NCBI RefSeq assembly: GCF_947169445.1 | Contig: NZ_CAMVPU010000006.1 | Location: 61,742-125,741, forward strand | Source of the DNA: an uncultured Butyrivibrio sp. | GTDB taxonomy: Bacteria > Bacillota > Clostridia > Lachnospirales > Lachnospiraceae | Reading direction: 5' to 3' | DNA: 64,000 nucleotides | Shown: positions 32,624 through 42,020 of the stretch, in pieces | Layout: the number at the start of each line of letters is the position of its first letter | How positions within the stretch are numbered: position 1 is the stretch's first letter | Program-made: the position numbers and the translations under genes | The notes under the pieces: generated by a model | The model's input: the letters and a program-made list of their open reading frames with translations, nothing else | What the model was told of the DNA's origin: nothing | Database searches by the model: none

Positions 32624-35600
32624 TTACTTCAGCAAAAGCCCCTGCATCTTCTCGATAACAGCTTCCGCATCCTCCAATAGCTGCTGCTCAGCCTTGGCGG
32701 GATTGCCATCTTTTTTATAAGTGTAGACAAAGACTGGCACTCCTGCTGCATGGAAGGTCATATTTCCCTTATATTCTGCAACAAATCCCGGAATCTTACC
32801 GGAATCTATCTTGGCATTAGGACTGATCTTTATCTCAATTTTGCCGTTTCCGCCTTTTATTTCAGGGATATAAAGGGCATGTGCTCTGGTACGTAAAAGA
32901 GATATTCGCAAAAGATTAATGGCTGTCTGCGGAACCTCACCAAAGCGGTCGATAAGCTCATCCTTCATATCATCGCATTCTCCCTGATTCTCAAGACTTG
33001 CTATACGCTTATAGATTTCAAGCTTCTGCTCCTCATTAAGAATGTAATTATCCGGAATATAGGCACTCACATCCAGGTCAATGCTGGTGTTGATATCATC
33101 AAGAGTATAATCTCCGTCTGCATCATCATTCTTCTTATGTCTTACTGCTTCCCCAAGCATCTTACAATACAGGTCATATCCAACAGCCTGCATATGTCCG
33201 GACTGTTTTCTTCCAAGAAGACTTCCTGCACCACGGATTTCCAGATCACGCATAGCAATCTTGAAGCCGCTTCCCAAATCAGTAAATTCACGGATCGCAG
33301 ATAATCTCTTTTCCGCAACCTCTTTTAACATCTTGTCCTTCTTGTACATAAGGAAGGCATAAGCTGTCCTGTTGGAACGACCAACACGACCTCGAAGCTG
33401 ATAAAGCTGGGATAATCCCATCTTATCAGAGTCATGAATGATCATAGTATTAACGTTAGGGATATCCAGTCCGGTCTCAATAATAGTAGTAGAAACCAGC
33501 ACATCAATAGTACCATCTATGAAATCATACATGATTCTCTCAAGCTCCGACTCCTTCATTTGGCCATGGGCAAAGGCCACATTAGCCTCCGGAACCAGCT
33601 TTTGAATCTGAGCCGCTATATCCGCAATATTATTTACCCGATTGTAAACATAGTAAACCTGACCATTTCTGGCAAGTTCTCTTACAATAGCCTCTCTGAC
33701 AAGCTCATCGTTATATTCCATAACATAAGTCTGTATAGGCATTCTGTCGTTAGGAGCTTCCTCCAAAACGCTCATCTCCCTTATTCCGACCAAAGACATA
33801 TGAAGCGTTCTTGGAATAGGCGTAGCAGAAAGTGTCAGTACATCGATATTTTCCTTCAGAGTCTTTAGCTTTTCCTTATGGGTTACGCCAAAGCGCTGCT
33901 CCTCGTCCACTATCAAAAGACCCAGATCCTTATACTGAACGTCCTTGGAAAGGAGCCTGTGGGTTCCTATAACTATATCAACCAGTCCTTTTTTCAGATC
34001 TGTAATGGTCTTTTTCTGCTCAGCCGCAGATCTGAATCTGGACATAAGATCAACTCTTACAGGAAAATCACGCATTCTCTCTGAGAAGGTATTGTAGTGC
34101 TGTTGTGCAAGGATAGTTGTAGGTACCAGAACCGCCACCTGCTTACCATCCTGAACCGCTTTAAATGCTGCCCGGATCGCTATCTCAGTCTTACCAAAGC
34201 CAACATCACCGCAGACAAGTCTGTCCATGATAACGCTGGACTCCATATCTTTTTTGGTATCTTCTATGGCATTCAGCTGATCTTCTGTTTCCTGATAGGG
34301 AAAAGCATCCTCAAATTCCTGCTGCCACACAGTATCAGAGCTGAACTGGTAGCCCTTAGCTTCCTGCCTCTTGGCATATAATTCAACCAGATCCTGCGCA
34401 ACTTCCTCAACCGCAGCTTTTACCTTATTCTTGGTATGGCTCCATTCAACGCTTCCAAGTTTATTGAGTTTTGGCTTATGGGTAGTCTCGCTGTCATCTC
34501 CGCCGGAAGCATACTTTTGTATAACTCCAAGGCCGGTGGCAAGAACGTAGAGATTTCCGCCATCACCGTACTCTATTTTGATATAATCTCTTACCACATG
34601 GTCCGTTTCAATCTTCTTAATTCCGCGGTAAATACCAAGACCATGATCCTCATGAACAACATAGTCACCTATCTTAAGATCTGAAAAGCTCGATATCTTC
34701 TCACCCTGATAGTCAGACTTTTTCTTCTTTTTACGCTTTTTAACATGCTCGGTGAAAATATCACTCTCAGCAATTACAGCAAACTTTATCTCCGGATATT
34801 CAAAGCCCTTAAGTATCCTGCCATAGTAGGTCATGATCTCGCCCGGCTTAAGCACTCGTCCCGGATCCTCGCTATAAAAAGCTGTTACCAGATTGTCCCT
34901 AAGGTCATCTACTATTCTTTTTGCCCTGGTTCTTGAGCCTGACAGAATAAGAACTCTGTAGCCTTCCTTGGAATATCTCTTAAGATCGGCAACCAGTGAT
35001 TCGAAGCTGTTATTGTAGGGCGCTATACTCCTTGCCCGAATGTCCCAGCTCTTTTCCGGCTCAAAAAGATTCTGACTCTTTGGCATCTGAAGCGCAGATA
35101 TAAGAACGCGCCTTCCATTGCCCATTCTCGCGATACAGTTATCGATGGAGTAAAGAAGATCCATCTGTCCCGGAAGGATATAGCCCTTCTCAGCTCTGTG
35201 AGTCATGCTCTCTTTAAACTCAGTCTCCACAGCCCATGCGTGCTCCTGAGTCCTTTGGGGCTCGTCAATAAAAATGCAGCTTCTCCCCTTAGGAAACATC
35301 TCCTGCATTGTTACAGTGTCCGGGTAAAAATATCTGATATAACTCTCCAGATTTACAAGGGATTTCAGTTCCATGACCTGTTCCCTCAGTTCCTCAATCT
35401 GCAGCTTAAGCTGATGCGCCTCTTTGGTTTTAAACTCCGATCTAAGAAGCTCCACTCTTGCATCCGCTTCTTCCTGAATCCTGTCCATTCCCGCTTCTAA
35501 GAGGTCATCATCCAGCATCATCTCCGAAGCAGGATATATCTCTATAGACTCAAGCTTTTCCAAGGATCTTTGCGATAAAATGTCAAAGCTTCTGATAGAC

Positions 35601-36196
35601 TGAACCTCATCGCCCCAAAGCTCGATACGATAGGGGTTCTCCTCGGTCAGGTCAAAGACATCCACAATATCGCCACGAACAGAAAACTCTCCCGGTCCTT
35701 CCACCTGATAGTTTCTGATATATCCCATTGTTGTCAGCTTTTTGGCTATCTCAATTTCATCTATCGGCCTATGCTTATCAATTGCCAGAATATGCTCTTT
35801 AATTATTTCCGGTTTTATCTGAGGTGCCATAAGTGCAGCGAAGGTTGTTACAACAGTAACCGGCCTTCCCTCAAGAAGCCTTCTCATAGTGCGAATACGC
35901 TGACGCACAATCTCATTACTATGAACATCTGCCTGGTAAAAGATAAGGTCTTTTGCCGGATAGACAGTAACATTCCTGTCGTAAAACTTGTAGTCTTCGT
36001 ATATCTCTTTTGCCCTAAGATCCGAATAAGTAACAATGATCCTGTACTTAAAATCAGCTCCAAGACTATCTATAAAATGGAGTTTTTGCGAATCCACACA
36101 GCCTGTAATCTCCGCACAGGCAAAGGGCTTTTCAAGATATTCATTTATTTCTTCAAACTGTCTTAGTTCATGTAACGGAGTCTGTATCGCTCTCAT
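32624..36196 (-). CDS. mfd: Transcription-repair coupling factor
   Basis: A 1190-residue Mfd. It removes RNA polymerase stalled at DNA damage and recruits UvrA. It has UvrB-like N-terminal modules, an RNA-polymerase-interaction domain (YVVHEDHGLGIYRG, about 515), translocase motifs (CGDVGFGKTE Walker A, DEEQRFG Walker B, SATPIPRT, QLRGRVGRS) and the C-terminal TRCF domain. Length is normal. AGAGGATGG precedes the ATG. It follows pth, a common arrangement in Firmicutes. Confidence 0.98.
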   Translation of the reverse strand: MRAIQTPLHELRQFEEINEYLEKPFACAEITGCVDSQKLHFIDSLGADFKYRIIVTYSDLRAKEIYEDYKFYDRNVTVYPAKDLIFYQADVHSNEIVRQRIRTMRRLLEGRPVTVVTTFAALMAPQIKPEIIKEHILAIDKHRPIDEIEIAKKLTTMGYIRNYQVEGPGEFSVRGDIVDVFDLTEENPYRIELWGDEVQSIRSFDILSQRSLEKLESIEIYPASEMMLDDDLLEAGMDRIQEEADARVELLRSEFKTKEAHQLKLQIEELREQVMELKSLVNLESYIRYFYPDTVTMQEMFPKGRSCIFIDEPQRTQEHAWAVETEFKESMTHRAEKGYILPGQMDLLYSIDNCIARMGNGRRVLISALQMPKSQNLFEPEKSWDIRARSIAPYNNSFESLVADLKRYSKEGYRVLILSGSRTRAKRIVDDLRDNLVTAFYSEDPGRVLKPGEIMTYYGRILKGFEYPEIKFAVIAESDIFTEHVKKRKKKKKSDYQGEKISSFSDLKIGDYVVHEDHGLGIYRGIKKIETDHVVRDYIKIEYGDGGNLYVLATGLGVIQKYASGGDDSETTHKPKLNKLGSVEWSHTKNKVKAAVEEVAQDLVELYAKRQEAKGYQFSSDTVWQQEFEDAFPYQETEDQLNAIEDTKKDMESSVIMDRLVCGDVGFGKTEIAIRAAFKAVQDGKQVAVLVPTTILAQQHYNTFSERMRDFPVRVDLMSRFRSAAEQKKTITDLKKGLVDIVIGTHRLLSKDVQYKDLGLLIVDEEQRFGVTHKEKLKTLKENIDVLTLSATPIPRTLHMSLVGIREMSVLEEAPNDRMPIQTYVMEYNDELVREAIVRELARNGQVYYVYNRVNNIADIAAQIQKLVPEANVAFAHGQMKESELERIMYDFIDGTIDVLVSTTIIETGLDIPNVNTMIIHDSDKMGLSQLYQLRGRVGRSNRTAYAFLMYKKDKMLKEVAEKRLSAIREFTDLGSGFKIAMRDLEIRGAGSLLGRKQSGHMQAVGYDLYCKMLGEAVRHKKNDDADGDYTLDDINTSIDLDVSAYIPDNYILNEEQKLEIYKRIASLENQGECDDMKDELIDRFGEVPQTAINLLRISLLRTRAHALYIPEIKGGNGKIEIKISPNAKIDSGKIPGFVAEYKGNMTFHAAGVPVFVYTYKKDGNPAKAEQQLLEDAEAVIEKMQGLLLK

Positions 36197-36256
36197 GGTC
36201 CATCCTCTGCCAAATCAAAGTTCTCACGAAACGTTTTTTCACGCAGTAACCTTTTA

Positions 36257-36895
36257 TCAGTTCTCTTTTTTCTTCATGCTGTTATACTTATTCATCGCAG
36301 AATCAACACCTTCTGCCATTATTTCTTCGACAGCCAGAACAGCTCTGTCTATTCCTTCTTTGATATCCACTGCAGCTTCACCTTCAAAGTGTCCAAGAAC
36401 CCAGTCCACCATATCCCAGTCCTTAGGCTTCTTGCCGACACCAACTCGCACTCTGTTAAAATCGCTATGCCCCAGCTGTGCGATAATGCTCTTAAGTCCA
36501 TTATGTCCGCCAGCGCTTCCTTTTGGTCTTACTCTTATATTGCCGGCATCCAGCTCCACGTCGTCTGATATCACAATCAGTTCCTCTTTGGAATCCACCT
36601 TGAAGTAGTCGCATATTGGTCTTATAGCCTCGCCGCTGAGGTTCATATATGTCAGTGGTTTAACCAGTATCACTCTTTCAGCTCCAATCCTGCCTTTTCC
36701 AAATGCAGCCTTAAACTTAGTCTCTGTAAGTTCGATTCCATATTTATCTGAAAGGGCATCTATCACTGCAAAACCCACATTGTGTCTCGTTCCAAAATAT
36801 TTTTTCTCCGGGTTACCAAGTCCCGCTATTACGTACATCTTACCTGTTTCCTCTTCTTTCTCTATCTTAAACAACTTCTTAAATAACCCCAACAT
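36257..36895 (-). CDS. pth: Peptidyl-tRNA hydrolase
   Basis: A 212-residue enzyme that frees tRNA from prematurely released peptidyl-tRNA. It carries GLGNPEKKYFGTRHNVGF with catalytic His38, and ISDDVEL and RVRPKGSAGGHNGLKS. It has a 19-residue N-terminal extension (KLFKIEKEEETGK) before the usual MYVIAGLGNP. The extended start is supported by GGGGAGA seven bases upstream. It is upstream of mfd in the same direction. Confidence 0.96.
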   Translation of the reverse strand: MLGLFKKLFKIEKEEETGKMYVIAGLGNPEKKYFGTRHNVGFAVIDALSDKYGIELTETKFKAAFGKGRIGAERVILVKPLTYMNLSGEAIRPICDYFKVDSKEELIVISDDVELDAGNIRVRPKGSAGGHNGLKSIIAQLGHSDFNRVRVGVGKKPKDWDMVDWVLGHFEGEAAVDIKEGIDRAVLAVEEIMAEGVDSAMNKYNSMKKKEN

Positions 36896-37028
36896 TTAAA
36901 AATCTCCCCGCACTTTTATGCACAGCAAAACACGTGGGCACTAAGAATAGTCCCCACTTTCTTTGAAAACATCTTATCATGTCTTAGCCCGTTTTCGCAA
37001 GGAAGATGAAGTTGATTACTGCAAAGAA

Positions 37029-37066
37029 AAAGAGAAATATCTTTCTATAAAAAGACATTTCTCTCT
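37029..37066 (-). terminator. Terminator of spoVG
   Basis: Stem AGAGAAAT/ATTTCTCT with an inner TCTTT/AAAGA pair, followed on the minus strand by TTTTTCTTT. It lies between spoVG and pth. Confidence 0.7.
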
Positions 37067-37134
37067 TTTAGTTTATGGTAATTACTGCAAGGAGAGGTGA
37101 ACATAATCAGCTTCTCTTCTTACAAAACATCTAA

Positions 37135-37425
37135 TCAGCCAACCGTCCCGGCATCCCCCTCCGGAACCTCATCAGCAGCCTTATCATAAGCATCCAATAT
37201 AGTATCCTGAAGCACTTTTCTCATATCAGAATTGATTGGATGAGCAATGTCTCTGTACTCACCATCAGTAGACTTCTTGCTAGGCATTGCAATAAACAAG
37301 CCTCTCTCGCCTTCAATCACCTTGATATCATGGACTACAAATTCATTATCAAATGTAACTGAAACTACTGCACGCATCTTGCCCTGTTTTGTAACTTTTC
37401 TTACTCTAACATCTGTAATCTTCAT
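37135..37425 (-). CDS. spoVG: SpoVG-family regulator
   Basis: A 96-residue SpoVG protein (MKITDVRVRKV, FVVHDIKVIEG, FIAMPSKK, DIAHPINS), an RNA/DNA-binding regulator conserved in Firmicutes and linked to sporulation, division and virulence in others. Length is normal, with a short acidic Gly-rich tail. AGAGGGGG precedes the ATG. Confidence 0.96.
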   Translation of the reverse strand: MKITDVRVRKVTKQGKMRAVVSVTFDNEFVVHDIKVIEGERGLFIAMPSKKSTDGEYRDIAHPINSDMRKVLQDTILDAYDKAADEVPEGDAGTVG

Positions 37426-37499
37426 TTTATAACCCCCTCTTGGTTAGTTAGACTGAAGTTGTCAGTGTTACATATTATTCCGCCATTATGATCCAACCT

Positions 37500-37514
37500 C
37501 GGATTGCTCCACTT
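37500..37514. repeat. Copy of the stop-adjacent palindromic repeat after glgD
   Basis: CGGATTGCTCCACTT is identical to 56029-56043 and shares its first 11 bases with the copies at 7925, 7965 and 8023. It begins 13 bases after the glgD stop. Confidence 0.5.
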
Positions 37515-37527
37515 TGAATTCCTTGAA

Positions 37528-38646
37528 TCATAACACGTATCTCTCGTTGTTTTCCACAACCACCTTGATGCCGTTGTCCTCTTTGTAGTAAGAGTTAGCC
37601 TGGATTGTTCCATGGCTCTCAACGATGCAGTTCTCAATGTGAGAATTATCTCCGATATATACGTCATTTAAGATAATTGAATTCTTGATATAACAGTTAT
37701 TACCAACAAAAGCCCCCTTGAATATCACGGAATCTTCAACAGTTCCATTGATAATGCATCCGCTGGAAATAAGACTGTTCTTAACATTAACGCCTACATT
37801 GTACTTGGCAGGTGGAAGATCAACTACCTTGGTATAGATTCCCGGATACTCTCTGAAGAAGTAATGCCTTACTTCCGGTTTAAGGAAATCCATGTTTGTT
37901 CTGTAATAATCCTCAACAGAAGCGATGTTGTTCCAGTACTCCTTAATCTTGTATCCGTAGATTCTCTTCATATCCTTGTATCTTACAAGAATATCTCTTA
38001 CAAAATCGTATCTCTCTTCTGCTTCAGCTCTTTCGATAAGTTCGATGAGCTGTCTACGTCTGATAACATAGATACCGCAGGAAATAGTATTTGATCTTGA
38101 AATAACCGGTTTTTCTTCGAACTCTTCGATTCGGCTCTCCTCATTCATGCGGATAGTTCCAAATCTCTCAGTATCAACATCTGCCGGCATGTCCTTGCAG
38201 ACAACTGTGATATCAGCCTGCTTCTGAATATGATATTCAAGAAGCTTGGCGTAATCCATTTTATATACGCAGTCACCTGAAGTAATAATAACGTATGGTT
38301 CATGACAACTACGTAAAAATTCAAGGTTCTGTGCAATGGCATCTGCTGTTCCTCTGTACCAGAGATTTCCTGATGCCTTAACTGCGGGAGTAAATACATA
38401 TAAGCCGCCCTGTTTACGACCAAAATCCCACCACTTGGAGGAACTAAGATGTGTATTTAAACTTCCTGCGTTATACTGTGTGAATACGGCAACCGTCTGA
38501 ATGTGTGAGTTAGTCATGTTACTCAGGGCAAAGTCGATACTTCTGTAAAAACCTGCCACCGGCATAGCACAAACCGCTCTACGCTTGGAGAGTTCCTGCA
38601 TTCTGCTACTGCTACCGCCTGCTAAAATAATGCCAATCGCTCTCAT
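37528..38646 (-). CDS. glgD: Glucose-1-phosphate adenylyltransferase, GlgD-type subunit
   Basis: A 372-residue regulatory-type partner of GlgC in ADP-glucose synthesis for glycogen. It has the nucleotidyltransferase fold with a degenerate loop, ILAGGSSSRMQELSKRRA, and a C-terminal left-handed beta-helix (repeated INGTVEDSVIFKGAFVGNN-like turns). The ATG at 38646 has AGGTG eight bases upstream and lies one base after the glgC stop; a GTG three codons earlier is less well placed. Confidence 0.95.
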   Translation of the reverse strand: MRAIGIILAGGSSSRMQELSKRRAVCAMPVAGFYRSIDFALSNMTNSHIQTVAVFTQYNAGSLNTHLSSSKWWDFGRKQGGLYVFTPAVKASGNLWYRGTADAIAQNLEFLRSCHEPYVIITSGDCVYKMDYAKLLEYHIQKQADITVVCKDMPADVDTERFGTIRMNEESRIEEFEEKPVISRSNTISCGIYVIRRRQLIELIERAEAEERYDFVRDILVRYKDMKRIYGYKIKEYWNNIASVEDYYRTNMDFLKPEVRHYFFREYPGIYTKVVDLPPAKYNVGVNVKNSLISSGCIINGTVEDSVIFKGAFVGNNCYIKNSIILNDVYIGDNSHIENCIVESHGTIQANSYYKEDNGIKVVVENNERYVL

Positions 38647-38647
38647 G

Positions 38648-39916
38648 TCAATCACCTGCCTTATCTAATGTTCTACCACTTGCAAGAATTCCATCCGGAT
38701 AATCTTCCTTGGTAGTAATTCCGGAAATCATTGTATTCTTGCCGATCTGAACATCGTCAGGAATAACTGACTTCTCACCAATAGTGCAGAGACCTTCACA
38801 ATAGATACCTGGCTTAGTCTCATTTTCTTTTTCCTCAAAGGCTCCAAGTGTAACTCTGTTACCTATCTTGGCTTTCTCAGCTACAATAGCCTTTTCAAGA
38901 TGACATCCTTCGCCAATTTCCGTTTCATTCATAATGATCGAATGGCTTACAACGGTGTCCTTACCAATCTTAACGCCGGGACCAATTACGGAATTATAAA
39001 CCTTGCCGTAAATCTCGCATCCCTCGCCTACGATGCTACGTTCAATCGCACTGTCCGGTCCCATATACTGAGGTGGCTGTACATCGCTTGAAGTATAAAT
39101 CTTCCAATATTCCTCATAAAGATTAAACTCAGGAACGATATCGATAAGCTCCATATTTGCTTCCCAATAGGAAGTAAGAGTTCCTACATCCTTCCAGTAG
39201 CCATCAAATTCGTAAGCATAAAGAGCCTGTCCCTGCTCCTTGCAATAAGGAATGATATGCTTACCAAAGTCAAGGCCTGCCTGATCTTTATTCTTAATAA
39301 GAGCATCCTTAAGAGCTTTCCAGGAAAAGATATAGATACCCATTGAAGCCAAATTGCTTCGGGGATGCTCAGGCTTTTCTTCAAAATCAATAATGCGCTT
39401 ATTCTGATCGGTGATCATGATACCGAATCTGCTAGCCTCCTCCATAGGAACAGGCATAACAGCAATAGTAGCATCAGCGCCACTTGATTTATGGAAATCA
39501 AGCATTGTCTCATAATCCATCTTATATATATGATCTCCGGAGAGAATCAGAACATAATCAGGATTGTAATTCTCCATATATTCAAGATTCTGGTAAATGG
39601 CATTGGCTGTACCGGTATACCACTCGCTGTTGGAACTCTTCTCGTATGGCGGTAAGACTGTTACACCACCGAAATTACGGTCAAGATCCCACGGGATACC
39701 TATGCCAATGTGAGAATTGAGTCGAAGCGGTCTGTACTGTGTAAGGACACCTACAGTATCCACTCCTGAATTAATACAGTTACTCAGAGGAAAATCGATA
39801 ATTCTATACTTCCCCCCGAAGGAAACGGCTGGCTTAGCCATCTTGGCTGTCAGCACGCCCAATCTGCTGCCCTGGCCCCCTGCCAGAAGCATCGCGATCA
39901 TTTCTTTCTTTATCAT
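38648..39916 (-). CDS. glgC: Glucose-1-phosphate adenylyltransferase, catalytic subunit
   Basis: A 422-residue enzyme making ADP-glucose from glucose-1-phosphate and ATP, the committed step of glycogen synthesis. It has the loop LAGGQGSRLGVLT (12-24), KPAVSFGGKYRIIDF, GTANAIYQN, LSGDHIYKMD and a C-terminal beta-helix. GAGGTGG precedes the ATG. It is first in the glgCD operon, divergent from murC. Confidence 0.97.
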   Translation of the reverse strand: MIKKEMIAMLLAGGQGSRLGVLTAKMAKPAVSFGGKYRIIDFPLSNCINSGVDTVGVLTQYRPLRLNSHIGIGIPWDLDRNFGGVTVLPPYEKSSNSEWYTGTANAIYQNLEYMENYNPDYVLILSGDHIYKMDYETMLDFHKSSGADATIAVMPVPMEEASRFGIMITDQNKRIIDFEEKPEHPRSNLASMGIYIFSWKALKDALIKNKDQAGLDFGKHIIPYCKEQGQALYAYEFDGYWKDVGTLTSYWEANMELIDIVPEFNLYEEYWKIYTSSDVQPPQYMGPDSAIERSIVGEGCEIYGKVYNSVIGPGVKIGKDTVVSHSIIMNETEIGEGCHLEKAIVAEKAKIGNRVTLGAFEEKENETKPGIYCEGLCTIGEKSVIPDDVQIGKNTMISGITTKEDYPDGILASGRTLDKAGD

Positions 39917-40186
39917 GTTCCACCTCGTTGCAATTTTGTTGTTGTAAGAAACTCAACAACGGATTCCCTACAGTTGAACGCAATTTTGTACATTTTTGTT
40001 CATTCTGTAAAAAATCACTTTTTTCCTATATAAAAGTATATCATAAGAAATGCATTTATTGACGGCATATTTAAACATTTTTTAATAATTTATCAACTAA
40101 AACGTTTTCGTTAATAATGACATTTCTTTTCCATGAGGGAACTAAATTCATCCGGCATTTTTTATACAATATATACACGCGTTTTT

Positions 40187-40214
40187 TTGACATTGTTCTA
40201 ATAAGTGCTAGAAT
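40187..40214 (+). promoter_or_regulatory. murC promoter
   Basis: TTGACA (40187-40192), 16-bp spacer, TAGAAT (40209-40214). The 351-bp divergent gap 39917-40267 also must hold the glgC promoter, which I could not place, and contains AAACGTTTTCG at about 40100, a CG-centred palindrome that might bind a LacI/CcpA-type repressor. Confidence 0.7.
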
Positions 40215-40267
40215 ATAATCCGTTAAAAGCCAAATGTATTAATGATAAGAAGAATCGAGGATCATTT

Positions 40268-41662
40268 ATGTATACAATTGATTTCAAAAATCCTGTACAC
40301 GTGTATTTCATGGGCATTGGCGGCATCTCCATGAGTGGACTTGCCCAGATACTGATTGAGGAAGGCTTTAGAATTTCCGGCTCCGATAACAAGGAATCCG
40401 ATATGACAAGAGCCCTTGAAAAAAGAGGTGTAAAGGTATTCTATGGTCAGAAGGCAGAGAACATTGCTGCCGCTTCTCCCATTGATGTTGTAGTTTATAC
40501 TGCCGCTGTTCATCCTGACAATCCGGAATTTGTCGCTGCCAGCAATGCAGGTCTTCCAATGCTTACAAGAGCCCAGCTTCTTGGTCAGATCATGAAGGAA
40601 TATGAGCTTCCTGTTGCTATTGCCGGAACACATGGCAAGACCACCACAACATCAATGCTTTCAAAGATCTTGTTAGAGGCAGACACAGATCCCACTCTTT
40701 CAATCGGTGGAATCTTCAAGGATATCGGTGGCAACATCCATGTTGGTAAGTCCGAATATTTTGTTACTGAGGCCTGCGAGTACACCAACAGCTTCCTTAG
40801 CTTTTTCCCAAAGATAAGCGTTATTTCCAATATAGATGCTGATCATCTGGACTTTTTCAAAGACCTGGATGACATCAGACATTCTTTCAGAAAATTTGCT
40901 CTCCTCCTTCCGGAAGATGGCACACTTGTTATTAACGGTGATATAGATAATGTTCAGGAGATCACAGACTCTCTTGCATGCAGCATTGTCACCTATGGTT
41001 CAAAAGAAAGCTTTGATTATTATCCAAGTGATATCACCTACGACGAGCACGGAAATCCTTCCTTCACTGCTCATCTGGCAAATGGCAGGACTCTTTCTAT
41101 TAAGCTTGCCGTTCCTGGAATCCACAATGTTTACAATGCTCTTGCCGCTGCAGCTGTTGCCAGCATTCTTGGTATAGAAGATGAATATATTGTTTCAGGT
41201 CTTTCTATGTTTGGCGGAGCCAGCAGACGTTTCGAATACAAGGGTGAAATTGGCGGTGTCACAATAATTGATGATTATGCTCACCACCCAACTGAGATAA
41301 AGGCAACTCTGACAGCTGCCAGGAATTATCCACATAATAAAGTATGGTGTGTATTCCAACCTCACACTTATACACGTACAAAAGCTCTTTTAGATGAATT
41401 TGCAGATGCTCTTTCACTGGCAGATCACGTAGTTCTTGCCGATATTTATGCAGCAAGAGAGACCGACACCTTGGGAATCAGCTCCAAAACACTAAGGGAT
41501 AAAATCCTTGAACTGGGACATGAATGTAATTATTTTCCAACTTTTGAAAACTTTAGTGAAATAGAAAATTATCTTTTGCAAAATTGCACTAAAGGAGATT
41601 TGTTGATAACCATGGGAGCGGGTGATGTAGTCAAAATAGGCGATGAACTCCTTGGTAAATAA
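40268..41662 (+). CDS. murC: UDP-N-acetylmuramate-L-alanine ligase
   Basis: A 464-residue Mur ligase adding L-alanine to UDP-MurNAc in peptidoglycan synthesis. It has the N-terminal loop FMGIGGISMSGLA, ATP loop GTHGKTTTTSM, EACEYTNSF and IDDYAHHPTEI. The ATG at 40268 has GAGG about ten bases upstream; an upstream in-frame start overlaps the promoter and is not credible. Confidence 0.97.
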   Translation: MYTIDFKNPVHVYFMGIGGISMSGLAQILIEEGFRISGSDNKESDMTRALEKRGVKVFYGQKAENIAAASPIDVVVYTAAVHPDNPEFVAASNAGLPMLTRAQLLGQIMKEYELPVAIAGTHGKTTTTSMLSKILLEADTDPTLSIGGIFKDIGGNIHVGKSEYFVTEACEYTNSFLSFFPKISVISNIDADHLDFFKDLDDIRHSFRKFALLLPEDGTLVINGDIDNVQEITDSLACSIVTYGSKESFDYYPSDITYDEHGNPSFTAHLANGRTLSIKLAVPGIHNVYNALAAAAVASILGIEDEYIVSGLSMFGGASRRFEYKGEIGGVTIIDDYAHHPTEIKATLTAARNYPHNKVWCVFQPHTYTRTKALLDEFADALSLADHVVLADIYAARETDTLGISSKTLRDKILELGHECNYFPTFENFSEIENYLLQNCTKGDLLITMGAGDVVKIGDELLGK

Positions 41663-41665
41663 TAC

Positions 41666-41674
41666 TTATCCACA
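41666..41674 (+). promoter_or_regulatory. DnaA box
   Basis: A perfect TTATCCACA, followed at 41675 by TATCCACTT, seven bases after murC ends. It is part of a cluster with the boxes at 41798-41836. Confidence 0.55.
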
Positions 41675-41716
41675 TATCCACTTTTGAGATAGGAATTATT
41701 CAAACGATTTCGGTGG

Positions 41717-41779
41717 AAAACAGCCAACATTTTTACACCTACTTTTTGGACTAGTAAGTGTAGATGGATTGGCTGTTTT
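41717..41779 (+). terminator. Terminator of murC
   Basis: Stem AAAACAGCCAA (41717-41727) with TTGGCTGTTTT (41769-41779), an inner partial stem, and a U run after it. Confidence 0.8.
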
Positions 41780-41797
41780 TTATTAATTTTTTATAAA

Positions 41798-41836
41798 TAA
41801 TCCACGTTATCCACATTATCCACAGAAATACCCACA
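41798..41836 (+). promoter_or_regulatory. Tandem DnaA-box cluster upstream of the dnaD-like gene
   Basis: Two perfect TTATCCACA boxes abut at 41807-41815 and 41816-41824. TAATCCACG at 41798 and ATACCCACA at 41828 each match in 7 of 9 positions. An AT-rich stretch lies just upstream. A small hairpin AATCGCC/GGCGATT (about 41952-41978) follows in the dnaD leader. The 358-bp gap 41663-42020 holds no gene. Confidence 0.6.
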
Positions 41837-42020
41837 AAAGGAAACCGCTCTTCTTCGCTGTGCATCTTCGTCACTTTTTCCATATCTTTTAAAAAAGAGC
41901 AATGCTATAATTTCAATTGTTCAAAGGGAGTGCAGGTGTAAATGCTTTAAAATCGCCAGTTACGCGAATGGGCGATTATTAAACCTCAGAACAAATTATT
42001 TGCAAGAGGTGATACTGTCC

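Noticed and set aside
40100..40115. CcpA catabolite-repression site in the glgC-murC gap
   Set aside because: Only a short CG-centred palindrome; it does not fit the full cre consensus well enough.
41663..42020. Chromosomal origin of replication
   Set aside because: DnaA boxes are present but no dnaA, dnaN, gyr or rpmH genes lie near; a regulatory or titration role is likelier.
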